Positions 10,223 through 19,224 of a stretch of DNA of 64,000 nt are shown one piece after another; the stretch's first letter is position 1; every line of letters begins with the position of its first letter. The position numbers were made by a program, and so were the translations under genes. The stretch is from positions 132,354 through 196,353 of the forward strand of contig NZ_CAKXZT010000116.1 in assembly GCF_935825525.1 (NCBI RefSeq), given 5' to 3'. The notes beneath the pieces are model-generated. The model had not been told where the DNA came from and did not search any database. It saw only the letters and a program-made list of their open reading frames with translations. Source of the DNA: Mesorhizobium escarrei (GTDB lineage: Bacteria; Pseudomonadota; Alphaproteobacteria; Rhizobiales; Rhizobiaceae).

Positions 10223-10370
10223 TTGGGCTACTGACGGAAAGCTGGTCGGCTTTGAGCCCGACCGTCTGGCCGAACTTGAAAAGTAAATGGCCTCAAATGC
10301 GAGCTGTTCGCGCAGAGCTTGGGACGGCATCATCACGGGGTTTCATCGACGATATCAGGCAGCAATGCTT
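10223..10370 (+). pseudogene. Remnant of an amino-acid ABC transporter solute-binding protein
   Basis: One frame reads WATDGKLVGFEPDRLAELEK and ends at a stop. Adjacent frames continue GLKCELFAQS and WDGIITGF. In order, these are the segments that follow the signal peptide in family 3 solute receptors (typical pattern DGKLVGFE-DL, K-LKCE-V, WDGIIPGL). The rest of the protein is deleted, and the sequence runs within a few bases into an ATPase C-terminus. It is a relic of an amino-acid importer and cannot be functional. Confidence 0.6.
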
Positions 10371-10375
10371 GATTG

Positions 10376-10460
10376 GTATTCGCACGGGAGGTGTCCGACC
10401 GCGCGATTTTTCTCTACGGCGGCAGTATTGCGGCTGAAGGTACGCCCGCCCAAGCTTGCA
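10376..10460 (+). pseudogene. Remnant of an amino-acid ABC ATPase C-terminus
   Basis: The frame encodes VFAREVSDRAIFLYGGSI followed by AAEGTPAQA, which is the sequence after the H-loop of GlnQ/HisP-type ATPases. It resembles the fragment at 6578-6778 closely (VEAEGTPAQVF there), so the two may descend from duplicated operons. Here a deletion joins it to a solute-receptor remnant, and an IS3-type remnant follows immediately, its own sequence beginning near 10455. Confidence 0.65.
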
Positions 10461-10791
10461 AAAAAAACGAGATCGGCGGTTTTTTGTCCGACCAATCGTT
10501 CCAGATCGGCGATGCGAGCGAATGCCTTCGACAGCTCGTCAGACTTGTCCGGCGGCCCAGGCACATGCAGGATCGTTTGCTTGCAGCCGCACCGCTTCGA
10601 CGCGCTGCGGACGCCCAGTACCACGCAGCGCCGAAGACCCGCCAACGCGAAACTGCTTCTGCCACTGTAGAGACCCATTGCGCGAGACGCCGAGTTCCCG
10701 CGACAGCTTGCTCACGTTCGCGCCCATCGCCATGCGCTGCACCGCGGCAAGCTTCAACTCGCGATTGAACCGTCGCCAGACTCTTCTTTTC
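10455..10791 (-). pseudogene. IS3-family OrfA (helix-turn-helix) remnant
   Basis: On the minus strand a good ribosome site (GGAAGGAGGA) precedes an ATG at 10791, but the frame breaks after about 13 codons. The neighbouring frame reads LKLAAVQRMAMGANVSKLSR, then ELGVSRNGSLQWQKQF, RVGGSSALRGTGRP, and later ARIADLERLVGQKTADLVFF. This is the HTH, linker and leucine-zipper layout of an OrfA of the IS3 type. The 3' end is cut off where ABC ATPase debris begins, and the matching OrfB is not adjacent. Confidence 0.7.
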
Positions 10792-10889
10792 TCATCAGTC
10801 CTCCTTCCGGAGAACTGTTACCCTTTTGCCTCTCAGTGCAGGGTGCACTACAGTCGGTATGAAGGGGTCGCAATACTTGGTCCGCCGGA

Positions 10890-12089
10890 CTAGCTCGGAG
10901 GCAGCAAGAAATTTCGGGCAGCGTCGCAGAGGATAACAGCGCCTATCGACAGCGCCTGTTCATCGACTCGAAATCGCGGATGGTGAAGCGGATAGACCGC
11001 TCCGAGCTCCTCGTTGCGGATGCCCAGCCGGAAATAGACCGACGGGCACTTCTCGCTGTAAAAGGCGAAGTCATCGGCTGCGGTCCAGCCCGGGGCGCTC
11101 AGCATGTTGTCCTGCCCCAGCAGGCTGGCAGCGGTTCGGCGGATGATCTCGACCATGTCAGGGTCGTTGATGACCGGTGGTTCGCCGCGCCTCAGGTCCA
11201 CCTCGGCACTGGCATTGTGGCTTGAAGCGACGCCCTCCACGATCTGGCGCAGCCTCTTCCAAGCATGCTGGCGGGTATTTTCATGCCCGCTACGGATCGT
11301 GCCTTTCAGCCTCGCCTCGTCGGCGATCACATTGTAGGCGCCGCCGCCGCCTCCGATGGCGGTGATCGAGACGACCAGCGGGTCATACGGGTCGATCTCG
11401 CGCGACACGATCTTCTGCAGCTCTGTCACTACCGAGCAGGCGACGGCGATGGCGTCGACGCCTTCGGACGGTTTTGCCGCATGCGCGGAATTGCCGGTGA
11501 CCGTGATGTCGAAAATATCGCAGGCAAGCGTATATGGCCCCGCGCCGACCGCAATCTTTCCAGTCGCGGTATAGGGATCGACATGGATGGCGATCGCCGC
11601 GTCGACGTCGTCCAGCAGCCCTTCCTGGACGACCCGGCGGCCGCCAAGCGGTTCCGCCTCTTCGGCGGGCTGGAAGATGATTCTGGCGGTGCCGCTGAAC
11701 GACTGCTTCTGGCGCTCCAGAAGAACGCTGGCGGCATAGCCCATGGCAGTATGAGCGTCGTGGCCGCAGGCATGCATGACGCCCGGGCGCTCGGAGCTGA
11801 ACGGCACGCCCGAGGCTTCCGAGATCGGTAGCGCGTCGATGTCGGCGCGGATCACGATTTTGCGGTTCGAGGGACCGGCCGCACCGACGACATCGACGGC
11901 GAGACCGAAGCCGGCCACGGGCCTGATGCCGCTCAGCCCGGCTTCTTCCAGCACCTCTCTCAGATAGGCTTGCGTCTCGCGCTCTTCGTTCGAGAGCTCC
12001 GGATTGCGGTGGAGGTGGCGGCGGATCTCGATCATCCTGCGCTCCAGCGCGGCGTCCATCAATCTATTGCCGGTTTCAGCGTTTGACAT
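10890..12089 (-). CDS. M20 family metallo-amidohydrolase, probable N-acetyl-diaminobutyrate deacetylase (DoeB2-like)
   Basis: This 399-residue zinc hydrolase of the M20D group is predicted to remove an acyl group from an N-acyl amino acid in the cytoplasm. Metal-binding motifs are visible: MHACGHDAH, the FQPAEE segment with catalytic Glu, and a conserved His at LHHPRF near the C-terminus. The length fits the aminoacylase/hippurate hydrolase family. Its start overlaps the end of the upstream M24 ectoine hydrolase gene by 14 bases, so the two are translationally coupled and probably act in sequence: the M24 enzyme opens ectoine to N-acetyl-diaminobutyrate and this enzyme would release acetate. 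Some ectoine clusters use an M20 enzyme (DoeB2) for that step in place of the AstE-like DoeB. Hippurate- or auxin-conjugate-type substrates are alternatives. Confidence 0.72.
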   Translation of the reverse strand: MSNAETGNRLMDAALERRMIEIRRHLHRNPELSNEERETQAYLREVLEEAGLSGIRPVAGFGLAVDVVGAAGPSNRKIVIRADIDALPISEASGVPFSSERPGVMHACGHDAHTAMGYAASVLLERQKQSFSGTARIIFQPAEEAEPLGGRRVVQEGLLDDVDAAIAIHVDPYTATGKIAVGAGPYTLACDIFDITVTGNSAHAAKPSEGVDAIAVACSVVTELQKIVSREIDPYDPLVVSITAIGGGGGAYNVIADEARLKGTIRSGHENTRQHAWKRLRQIVEGVASSHNASAEVDLRRGEPPVINDPDMVEIIRRTAASLLGQDNMLSAPGWTAADDFAFYSEKCPSVYFRLGIRNEELGAVYPLHHPRFRVDEQALSIGAVILCDAARNFLLPPS

Positions 12090-13254
12090 GGATCTCTCGC
12101 GGGAAGCTGGTCAGCGTCTCGCAGCCGTCGGCGGTGACGAGGATCGTTTCGCTCACTTCGATCCCCCAGCCATCCATCCACATACCGAGGATGGAATGAA
12201 GGACATTGCCCGGCTTCAAAATCGTCTTGTCGCCCTGGCGCAGGCTGATCGTGTGTTCGCCCCAGTCTGGCGGATAGGCGGCCCCGATCGAATAGCCGAT
12301 GCGGGACTCCTTCTTCAGGCCGTAGCGCTGGATGACCTTGCGCCAGCTCGCCTCGACGTCTTCCGCCACAACACCAGGCTTGATCGCAGCAAGGACGGCC
12401 TCCATGCCTTCGATCACGGCCTTGCCGGTGTCGCCGACCTTGGCAGGCATGGCGCCTAGCTGAAGCGTCCGCGCCAGCCCGGCGGCGTAGCGGCGCACAA
12501 CCCCGGCGAGTTCGAGTGCGACGGTTTCGTTGTCGCCAAAGCGGCGGTCGCTCCACATCATGTGCGGTGCCGAGGCGTTTTCGCCGCCCAGTATGGTCGG
12601 CGGCAGGGCGGTGATGTCGCCAGCGAAATCCGGCGAGCCGGCGATCTGGGCGGCCTGGATCCTGGCGATGGCGTCGCACTCGCGCACGCCTGGCGCAATC
12701 ACGTCATAGGCCGCGGTGACCGCCGCCTCGGCAAGGCGCGAGGCTTTGCGGAGGTAGCCGATCTCGGCGTCCGACTTGACGCTGCGGATCCAGTTCACCA
12801 GAAGGTCGGCTTCGTGGAAGATTGCATTGGGCAGGCCCGCGGTCAGCCGCGCATGCGCCTTAGGGGAATAGTAGTAGGCCTCGAGCTCGATGCCGATATT
12901 GCCGCGCCCCCAGCCCTTTTTTTCGATCCAGGCAGCAATCCAGTCCATTGGATGGCGGTCAGGCCGCTGGACATGATCTTCCGGAAACCCGACGACGTTC
13001 TGGGGCTTCATCCATGCGGTCAACAGCCCGCCCGCGGCATCCATGGCGCGACCGATCCAGACCGGCTCCTCGTCGGCGAGCGGCACCAGGACCATTTGCG
13101 GCGTGTAGAACGACCAGCCGTCATAGCCGGTGATGTAGTGCTGGTTGGCGACGTCGTTGATCATCAGCAGGTCAAGATTGCGGCGCGCCATGTCGGCGCG
13201 GACGGCGGAAAGCCTGCTGCGGTATTCGCTGAGCGCAAAGGGCAATTGGATCAT
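12076..13254 (-). CDS. doeA: Ectoine hydrolase DoeA (M24/creatinase family)
   Basis: This 392-residue cytoplasmic enzyme of the M24B (creatinase/prolidase) group is predicted to hydrolyse the ectoine ring. Segments typical of DoeA are present: ITGYDGWSFYTPQ near residue 43, RIGYSIGAAYPPDWGEH in the C-terminal half, and SETILVTADG near the end. The two aspartates that bind metal in prolidases are not present in the expected strand (ELAGVVRRYAAGLARTL), as in creatinase and ectoine hydrolase, so a metal-free mechanism is likely. An ATG preceded by AGGATAATTCC starts the gene. The GlxA regulator gene is upstream and the M20 gene overlaps downstream. A second family member is encoded at 22092-23273. 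Confidence 0.8.
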   Translation of the reverse strand: MIQLPFALSEYRSRLSAVRADMARRNLDLLMINDVANQHYITGYDGWSFYTPQMVLVPLADEEPVWIGRAMDAAGGLLTAWMKPQNVVGFPEDHVQRPDRHPMDWIAAWIEKKGWGRGNIGIELEAYYYSPKAHARLTAGLPNAIFHEADLLVNWIRSVKSDAEIGYLRKASRLAEAAVTAAYDVIAPGVRECDAIARIQAAQIAGSPDFAGDITALPPTILGGENASAPHMMWSDRRFGDNETVALELAGVVRRYAAGLARTLQLGAMPAKVGDTGKAVIEGMEAVLAAIKPGVVAEDVEASWRKVIQRYGLKKESRIGYSIGAAYPPDWGEHTISLRQGDKTILKPGNVLHSILGMWMDGWGIEVSETILVTADGCETLTSFPREIHVKR

Positions 13255-13463
13255 ATGGAATTATCCTATTGTATCGTGTCCGAGTGTGTTCACTTAATGC
13301 CAGTGCTAGTGACGGGCTGGGCCGACCCGGCTTGCAACAGGACAAATCGGCAAGAGCTGATCGAAGCCGGACCAGTTCGACCTCCCGTCTCCCGCTCGGT
13401 TATGCTGAGCCAGTCAGCAAAGGAGCGCCATACGCAATCATGAGAAAACAACGCGGCGCTCTG

Positions 13464-14534
13464 CTAGTGGCAATTAGGCATTCTTTCGTTACTTAGCCTC
13501 CGATCGATTTGCCGGGTTCTATTTTCCGGCCCGCTCGACCGAATTCTCTCGCGTTGGTAAACTGGTAATCGTGATTGATGCGGCGCGCACCCGTAAGCGT
13601 CGCGATACGCTTTTGAGAAATGCGATGCTGAGACAAAGCCGCAAGCCATCGCGATTTCAACGACTGGCAGGCGCGAGCTGATGAGTAGCAGGTGCGCTCG
13701 TTCCAGACGAAGATCCAAATAATAGCGGCTCGGAGAACATCCTAGTTCCCGCCTAAACAGCCGCTCGATTTGACGGCGGGATAGTCCAGCGACTCTCACA
13801 AGTTCGTCCAATAGCAATGGCTCGGTGAGGTTTGCCTCCATCGCCTCGATTACCTTGATGACAGCCTGGTGATTTAGTTGCACTCGAGAATGAAGTGGTA
13901 GACGTTGGCGGTCACCCGCTGAACGGGTGCTACACGCGATAGCTTTTTCGCAAATTCGGTTCACGACTATCGCGCCATGATGGTTGTCGACTAAGTCAAG
14001 AAACATGTCGAAAGGGGCGTCCCCTCCGGCGCAAGTGTATAGGTTCCCGTCCCGCTCGAATGCTGTTTGAGTGGCTATCACGCCTGGGAACCGCTCAGAG
14101 AATATAGGAAACTGCTCCCAGTGAACCGCGCAACGCCGCCCTTCTGCAAGCCCCGCCCGAGCAAGCGCAATCGTACCGCTACTTATCCCTACGAGGCTGC
14201 TGCGGCGGTTGCGACACTCTCGTAGCCATGCGTCAAGCTGTTTGTGCGGACCAGGAGCATTGCGCCCGCCCACGACTACGACAGCAGGTGCTGAGATCGA
14301 TCGCCGAGTCCTTTCACGTTCGAAGGACAACGAAGCATCGGCGCAAACCAACAACCCGCAACTCGAGGCCGCAGGTTGCCCGTCGTCCGAAATGACCTGC
14401 CAGCTATACACGTTCCGCCCCAACACCTCGTTTGCGAGCCTCAGCGCTTCTACTGCCGACGAGAAGGCCTGGAGGGAAAAGGCCGGGAGGAGATAAAAGC
14501 AAAAATCTCTGCACGTGGGCTGTGGGTCTAGCAT
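13464..14534 (-). CDS. GlxA-type AraC-family transcriptional regulator
   Basis: This regulator has 356 residues from the ATG preceded by GGAGAAGGAG; an upstream in-frame start 126 bases earlier is weaker. Residues 10-200 form a DJ-1/PfpI-like domain without enzyme activity (CFYLLPAFSLQAFSSAVEAL, later VGISSGTIALARAGL, with Ser where amidases have Cys). From about 240 to 335 there is an AraC-type double helix-turn-helix (LDELVRVAGLSRRQIERLF and AMACGFVSASHFSKAYRDA). Members such as GbdR, ArgR and CdhR sense quaternary amines or amino acids. It lies 209 bases upstream of doeA and 144 bases behind the aminotransferase stop, so it is probably the local regulator of the flanking catabolic genes. 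Known ectoine regulators are EnuR (MocR type) and DoeX (AsnC type), so a GlxA regulator here would be unusual. Confidence 0.85.
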   Translation of the reverse strand: MLDPQPTCRDFCFYLLPAFSLQAFSSAVEALRLANEVLGRNVYSWQVISDDGQPAASSCGLLVCADASLSFERERTRRSISAPAVVVVGGRNAPGPHKQLDAWLRECRNRRSSLVGISSGTIALARAGLAEGRRCAVHWEQFPIFSERFPGVIATQTAFERDGNLYTCAGGDAPFDMFLDLVDNHHGAIVVNRICEKAIACSTRSAGDRQRLPLHSRVQLNHQAVIKVIEAMEANLTEPLLLDELVRVAGLSRRQIERLFRRELGCSPSRYYLDLRLERAHLLLISSRLPVVEIAMACGFVSASHFSKAYRDAYGCAPHQSRLPVYQRERIRSSGPENRTRQIDRRLSNERMPNCH

Positions 14535-14678
14535 CCCGGGGGCTCCTTCTCCTACCCTGATCTCTCGTGCGTCCAGCGGCCATACCAAAACTGCGCGACT
14601 GACTTCCTTCGTTGGAGACTGCCGACATCGGGAGGCTTTCAGGGCGTCCTGACACCGCAAATTCGGCTGCCGTGCGCC

Positions 14679-16082
14679 TCAGATGTTAAGCCCGTCTCGC
14701 GAGAGCTCATCCATAACGAAGCGAACTGCACTTTCAGCGATGCCAACCATTTCTTCGACTTCAGCCTTGGTTGTCACCAAGGGAGGAGCGAAGCCGAGAA
14801 TGTCACCATGCGGCATGGCGCGAGCGATCAGACCGCGTTCACGCGCTGCCTTGGAGATTCGCGCGCCGATCTTGAGTGTCGGATCGAAACGCTTCCTGTT
14901 GTCTCGATCGGCTACGAACTCAATTGCGGCCATAAGGCCGACGCCGCGCACTTCGCCGACGATCGGCAACTGGGAGAATTTCTCCTTCAGCTGCGCTTGG
15001 AAGAATGCACCGACCTCGCGAGCGTTGCCCGGAAGGTCTTCTTTCTCGACGATGTCCAGCACTGCGTTGGCCGCGGCAGCCCCGATCGGATGACCTGAAT
15101 AGGTGTAACCGTGCGAGAATGCGCCGACCTTGTCCGCCCCGTCCTCCAGGACCTTGTAGACCTTTTCACCGACAATTGCCGCGGAAAGTGGGAAATAGGC
15201 CGAAGTCAGACCTTTTGCGATCGTGATGAGGTCGGGCTCGATGCCATAGTGCTGCGAGCCGAACATAGAACCGGTGCGGCCGAACCCGGTGATTACTTCG
15301 TCGGCAATCAGAAGCACATCATGCTTTTTGAGGACCGTTTGTATAGCTCCCCAGTAGCCTTCCGGCGGAGGCGTGACGCCCCCGGTGCCGAGCACGGGCT
15401 CGCCAATGAAGGCTCCAACGTTGTCCGGGCCAAGGCGCTCGATCAGTTGGTCAAGCTCGACGGCGCGGCGTGCGGAGAATTCGCGTTCGGTCTCGCCCGG
15501 GGTCGCGCCCCAATAGTGATGCGGAACACCGGTGTGAACGATCTGCGGGAGCGGCAGATCCATATTGTCATGATAGAAGCTCATCCCCGTCATCGAGCCG
15601 GACACGACGCTGCACCCGTGATAGCCGCGTTCACGCGAGATGATCTTCTTCTTGTTCGGCTTGCCACGCAGATTGTTGTAATACCAGACAAGCTTGGCCT
15701 GGGTCTCGTTCGCATCCGAGCCGGACATACCGTAGAACACCTTGCTCATCTTCCCAGGCGCCATCTTCACGAGGCGATCAGAGAGGATGGCGAGCTCATC
15801 GGTCGTGTGCGCCGCATAGGAGTGGTAATACGCTAGGCGATAAGCCTGACGCGAGATGGCTTCAGCCACCTCGGTGCGACCATAGCCGACATTGACGCAG
15901 TAGAGGCCGGCAAAACCGTCGATAAATTGGTTGCCATGCGCGTCCTGAATGCGGATTCCCTTCCCTGTCTCGACGATCGTCGGCTCGCCGAGCTTACCGG
16001 TAGCGAAATCCTTGAGCTGCGTGAATGGATGCAGGACAGCGTTTCTATCCTTTTCGCTGATATCCTTGATGTTGATAGTCAT
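14679..16082 (-). CDS. Class III PLP aminotransferase, candidate diaminobutyrate transaminase (DoeD-like)
   Basis: This 467-residue fold-type I omega-aminotransferase carries the conserved segments MSGSDANETQAKL, RERGYHGCS, LLIADEVITGFGRTG (Asp binds the pyridine nitrogen) and ITIAKGLTSAYFP (Lys forms the Schiff base). AAAGGAAAA precedes the ATG. The aldehyde dehydrogenase gene ends 12 bases upstream, so the two are co-translated, and the pair would convert an amine to an acid through the aldehyde. In ectoine breakdown the transaminase step turns 2,4-diaminobutyrate into aspartate semialdehyde (DoeD, about 470 residues). Beta-alanine, GABA or putrescine transaminases are similar in sequence, so the assignment depends on the neighbouring doeA and M20 genes. 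Confidence 0.7.
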   Translation of the reverse strand: MTINIKDISEKDRNAVLHPFTQLKDFATGKLGEPTIVETGKGIRIQDAHGNQFIDGFAGLYCVNVGYGRTEVAEAISRQAYRLAYYHSYAAHTTDELAILSDRLVKMAPGKMSKVFYGMSGSDANETQAKLVWYYNNLRGKPNKKKIISRERGYHGCSVVSGSMTGMSFYHDNMDLPLPQIVHTGVPHHYWGATPGETEREFSARRAVELDQLIERLGPDNVGAFIGEPVLGTGGVTPPPEGYWGAIQTVLKKHDVLLIADEVITGFGRTGSMFGSQHYGIEPDLITIAKGLTSAYFPLSAAIVGEKVYKVLEDGADKVGAFSHGYTYSGHPIGAAAANAVLDIVEKEDLPGNAREVGAFFQAQLKEKFSQLPIVGEVRGVGLMAAIEFVADRDNRKRFDPTLKIGARISKAARERGLIARAMPHGDILGFAPPLVTTKAEVEEMVGIAESAVRFVMDELSRDGLNI

Positions 16083-16094
16083 AGGGTTTTCCTT

Positions 16095-17573
16095 TCAGTC
16101 TAAGATGTTGCCGATGCACACGTATTTGGGTTCGAGATATTCGGCGAGACCATGTCTTGAGCCCTCCCGGCCGAGGCCGGATTGCTTCCATCCGCCGAAA
16201 GGTATGGGCGCGCCTGTAAACTTCGGGGTGTTGACGGCGACCATGCCGTACTCCAACTGGTCGGTCAGCCGCATGGCGCGGTTCAGATCTCTTGTGTAAA
16301 CGTAAGCCGCAAGGCCCATTTCCGAGCTGTTGGCCCGCGCAAGCACTTCCGCCTCTTTATCGAACGGAAGGATTGCAGCCACCGGCCCAAAGGTCTCTTC
16401 CCTGGCGACCAGCATGTCGTCAGTGACGTCGGCGAGAACGGTCGGGGTCACAAAATTGCCGCCGAGCGGACTCTTCTGTCCGCCAACAACGATGCGGGCT
16501 CCGGCACAAAGAGCTGCAGAAACCTGTCGCCTGCACTTTTCCGCGACAGAGGGTTTGGTCATCGGGCCAATGTCGACACCGGGCTCGAATCCGTGCCCGA
16601 CTTTCAGTTTACTGGTGGCCTTCGCGAATTCCTCCACAAAGCGTTGATAGCTTCCCCGCTGGACATAGATCCTATTCGCTGCCAGGCAGTCCTGACCGGA
16701 TGTGGCGAATTTGGCTGCCATGCATCCAGCCACGGCAGTCTCCAACGGTGCGTCATCGAAAATGATAAAAGGAGCATTGCCGCCGAGCTCAAGTGAAGCC
16801 TTCTTCAGGGTTTTTGCGGATTGCTCGAGCAGGATCCGACCGACCTCGGTCGAGCCCGTGAAGGAGAATGCCCGCACATCGCTATGATCCAACAGGCATT
16901 TTGCGAGCGGGGCAGCGTCTCCCGTGATCACTTGAAACACGCCGGGGGGGACTCCTGCCTCCTCGGCAAGACGGGCAAGCGCCAGAGCTGACAAGGGCGT
17001 TTCCGGGGCCGGCTTGACAATCATGGTGCAGCCGGCAGCCAGCGCGGCTCCTGCTTTTCTGGTGATCATCGCCGACGGAAAGTTCCAAGGCGTGATAGCG
17101 ACCGTCACTCCGACCGGCTGCATCCGCACAGAAAGTCGGCTGCCGGCAAGATGGCTTGGGATTGTCTCGCCATATGCCCGCTCGCCCTCCGCTGCAAACC
17201 AGTCAAGGAAGCTAGCGGCATATGAAATCTCACCGCGTGCCTCGACCAATGGTTTGCCTTGCTCGGCGGTCATGATGGCGGCAAGGTCTTCCGCATTCTC
17301 ACGCATACCTGCAGCCCATTTCCGCAGGTATTCGCCCCGTACCGAAGGAAGAAGATCGCGCCATCGTTGAAATGCGCTTCTCGCGACGTTGACTGCAGTG
17401 TCCACGTCGGAAATCTCACAGGCTGCCACCTGAGCCAGTTCCTCGCCAGTAGCCGGGTCAACCACAGAGATTGTTTCACCCTTGGAGAGCCAGGCGCCAT
17501 TCACATAAGCGCACTTTTGCAGAAGGTCCTGCCGTTTAAGCCCATTTAATGCGGCGGTTGCCGAACCTTTCAT
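16095..17573 (-). CDS. NAD(P)-dependent succinate-/aspartate-semialdehyde dehydrogenase (GabD/DoeC-like)
   Basis: This 492-residue enzyme is of the GabD type. The active-site parts are present: LELGGN with the general-base Glu, GQDCLAANR with the catalytic Cys, and the cofactor segment TPWNFPSAMITRK. The C-terminal substrate loop reads PFGGWKQSGLGREGSRHGL, as in succinate semialdehyde dehydrogenases. I chose the internal ATG at 17573; a TTG four codons upstream is possible, and neither has a strong ribosome site. It is the first gene of the minus-strand catabolic block and lies 12 bases before the aminotransferase. In the ectoine route the enzyme at this place (DoeC) oxidises aspartate semialdehyde to aspartate. 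GABA catabolism is the main alternative. Confidence 0.75.
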   Translation of the reverse strand: MKGSATAALNGLKRQDLLQKCAYVNGAWLSKGETISVVDPATGEELAQVAACEISDVDTAVNVARSAFQRWRDLLPSVRGEYLRKWAAGMRENAEDLAAIMTAEQGKPLVEARGEISYAASFLDWFAAEGERAYGETIPSHLAGSRLSVRMQPVGVTVAITPWNFPSAMITRKAGAALAAGCTMIVKPAPETPLSALALARLAEEAGVPPGVFQVITGDAAPLAKCLLDHSDVRAFSFTGSTEVGRILLEQSAKTLKKASLELGGNAPFIIFDDAPLETAVAGCMAAKFATSGQDCLAANRIYVQRGSYQRFVEEFAKATSKLKVGHGFEPGVDIGPMTKPSVAEKCRRQVSAALCAGARIVVGGQKSPLGGNFVTPTVLADVTDDMLVAREETFGPVAAILPFDKEAEVLARANSSEMGLAAYVYTRDLNRAMRLTDQLEYGMVAVNTPKFTGAPIPFGGWKQSGLGREGSRHGLAEYLEPKYVCIGNILD

Positions 17574-18245
17574 CTCTAACCCCAAATCGAGTGTTCATTT
17601 CCGTCAAATTAGCCCGGCAAGTGGGGCGACCGGCAGCGCGATGCAGGTCCGCCAAGGCGTTCTCCTGCGAATAATGACGTTCTGCTGAGCTTTTTCTCCG
17701 TCTGATCTCTGTCTGCTTTTTGGGGAGCCCCATGAAGGAAAGAGGACATTTCTGCCAGTCTACGCGTGGCCTAAACGTGGCGGACGTAGCTGGTAAGTGT
17801 CGGCCTCGCTATGGCGGTGCCTCTTGCGGGGATGTGCCGGCCCTTGGTCGCACAGCACACGGGGCATAGTTGTCGTGGCGCTTTGATAGGTCGACGAGCG
17901 TCTCGACTGAAACAGCATTGGGTGACCTTTATTCGAGAGAGATCTCCTGTTTAGCCATCGTCGCCATGGAGATCTAATTCGTCCAAACCCACCCCCCACC
18001 AGTCTAAACTCCTCTTGCCGACGATATATCTATGGAGGGCGTTCCAAGCCGGCCGCCGCGTAACGACGATGGAACTATTGAAAGAGGATTTGCTGCGCAA
18101 CTACGCAAAAAACGCAGATGTTGTGCGACATCTCCTCGCTGGCGGCACAAGCCCAGCGCCTAAGGCGTGCTACCGTGTGAAGGAACACAAGCGGACATAG
18201 AAAATGTCTAGCCTACTCATCGCCCGGCTGCAGGGGAGACGCAAC
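17574..18245. promoter_or_regulatory. Divergent intergenic region between the doeC-like and mcl genes
   Basis: These 670 bases separate two oppositely oriented operons, so both promoters must lie here. I found no gene; a small plus-strand frame at 18015-18200 lacks support. No operator or promoter pair stood out clearly enough to report. GGGGAG at about 18233 is the ribosome site of the malyl-CoA lyase gene. Confidence 0.5.
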
Positions 18246-19205
18246 ATGAGCCACACAATCAACCACCTCAAAAAGCTGAGGCTCCAGCGCAGCGAACTGG
18301 CGGTTCCGGGGTCCAGCCCGGAGATGATCGACAAGGCGGCGAACAGCGCCGCCGACTTCGTCTTCCTCGACATCGAGGACGCGGTCGCTCCACCCGACAA
18401 GGAGCGCGCCCGCAAGAACATCATCCAGGCGCTGAACGACATCGACTGGCGCGCCAAGGGAAAGACCGTCTCGGTGCGCATCAACGGTCTCGACACCCAT
18501 TACATGTATCGCGACGTGGTCGACGTCATGGAACAGGCCGGCGATCGGCTAGACACCATCCTGGTGCCGAAGGTCGGCGTGCCGGCCGACCTTTATATGG
18601 TCGAGGCCATGATCAACCAGATCGAGATGGCCAAGGGTTACAAGACCCGCGTCGGTCTCGAAGCGCTGATCGAAACCGCGCTCGGCATGGCCAATGTGGA
18701 GACGATCGCCGCCACGCCGGGCCGGCTCGAAGCTATGCATTTCGGCGTCGCCGACTATGCCGCCAGCAACAAGGCGCGCACCGTCAACATCGGCGGCCTC
18801 AATCCCGACTATCCCGGCGACCAGTGGCATTTTGCCTTGTCGCGGATGACGGTGGCCTGCCGGGCCTATGGCCTGCGCGCCATCGACGGACCGTTCGGCG
18901 ATTTCTCCGATCCCGAAGGCTACATGGCCGCCGCCAAGCGCGCCGCGGCCCTCGGCATCGAAGGCAAATGGGCGATCCATCCATCGCAGATCGAGCCTGC
19001 CAACAGCGTGTTCTCGCCACCGGAAAAGGAGGTCGCCCGAGCTCGCCGCATCCTGGAGGTGCTCAAGGAAGCGGAGGCGCTCGGAAAGGGAGCCGCGGCG
19101 CTCGATGGCAAGATGATCGACGCGGCTTCGGAACGCATGGCGCGCAACGTGCTGGCGGTCAACGAGGCGATCGAGCGCGCCGGCCACGCGCAGACGAGGC
19201 ACTGA
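18246..19205 (+). CDS. mcl: L-malyl-CoA lyase (HpcH/HpaI aldolase/citrate lyase family)
   Basis: This 319-residue metal-dependent C-C lyase is predicted to cleave malyl-CoA to acetyl-CoA and glyoxylate, or the reverse. The family core is clear: [14 protein letters not shown] near residue 40 with acidic Mg2+ ligands, [21 protein letters not shown] with catalytic Glu, and [14 protein letters not shown] near residue 245. Length and sequence fit the MclA group of the serine cycle (Methylobacterium, 324 residues). GGGGAG precedes the ATG. The mtkA gene follows after 19 bases and mtkB after that; this arrangement is diagnostic of malate activation and cleavage. The genes are visibly more GC-rich than the flanking 22-27 kb segment, which suggests separate acquisition. 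Confidence 0.88.
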   Translation: MSHTINHLKKLRLQRSELAVPGSSPEMIDKAANSAADFVFLDIEDAVAPPDKERARKNIIQALNDIDWRAKGKTVSVRINGLDTHYMYRDVVDVMEQAGDRLDTILVPKVGVPADLYMVEAMINQIEMAKGYKTRVGLEALIETALGMANVETIAATPGRLEAMHFGVADYAASNKARTVNIGGLNPDYPGDQWHFALSRMTVACRAYGLRAIDGPFGDFSDPEGYMAAAKRAAALGIEGKWAIHPSQIEPANSVFSPPEKEVARARRILEVLKEAEALGKGAAALDGKMIDAASERMARNVLAVNEAIERAGHAQTRH

Positions 19206-19224
19206 CAGTTTTCGGGAGGAAAAG

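Noticed and set aside
18015..18200. Small plus-strand frame upstream of mcl as a leader peptide gene
   Set aside because: No ribosome site and no conserved features; codon use is not gene-like.
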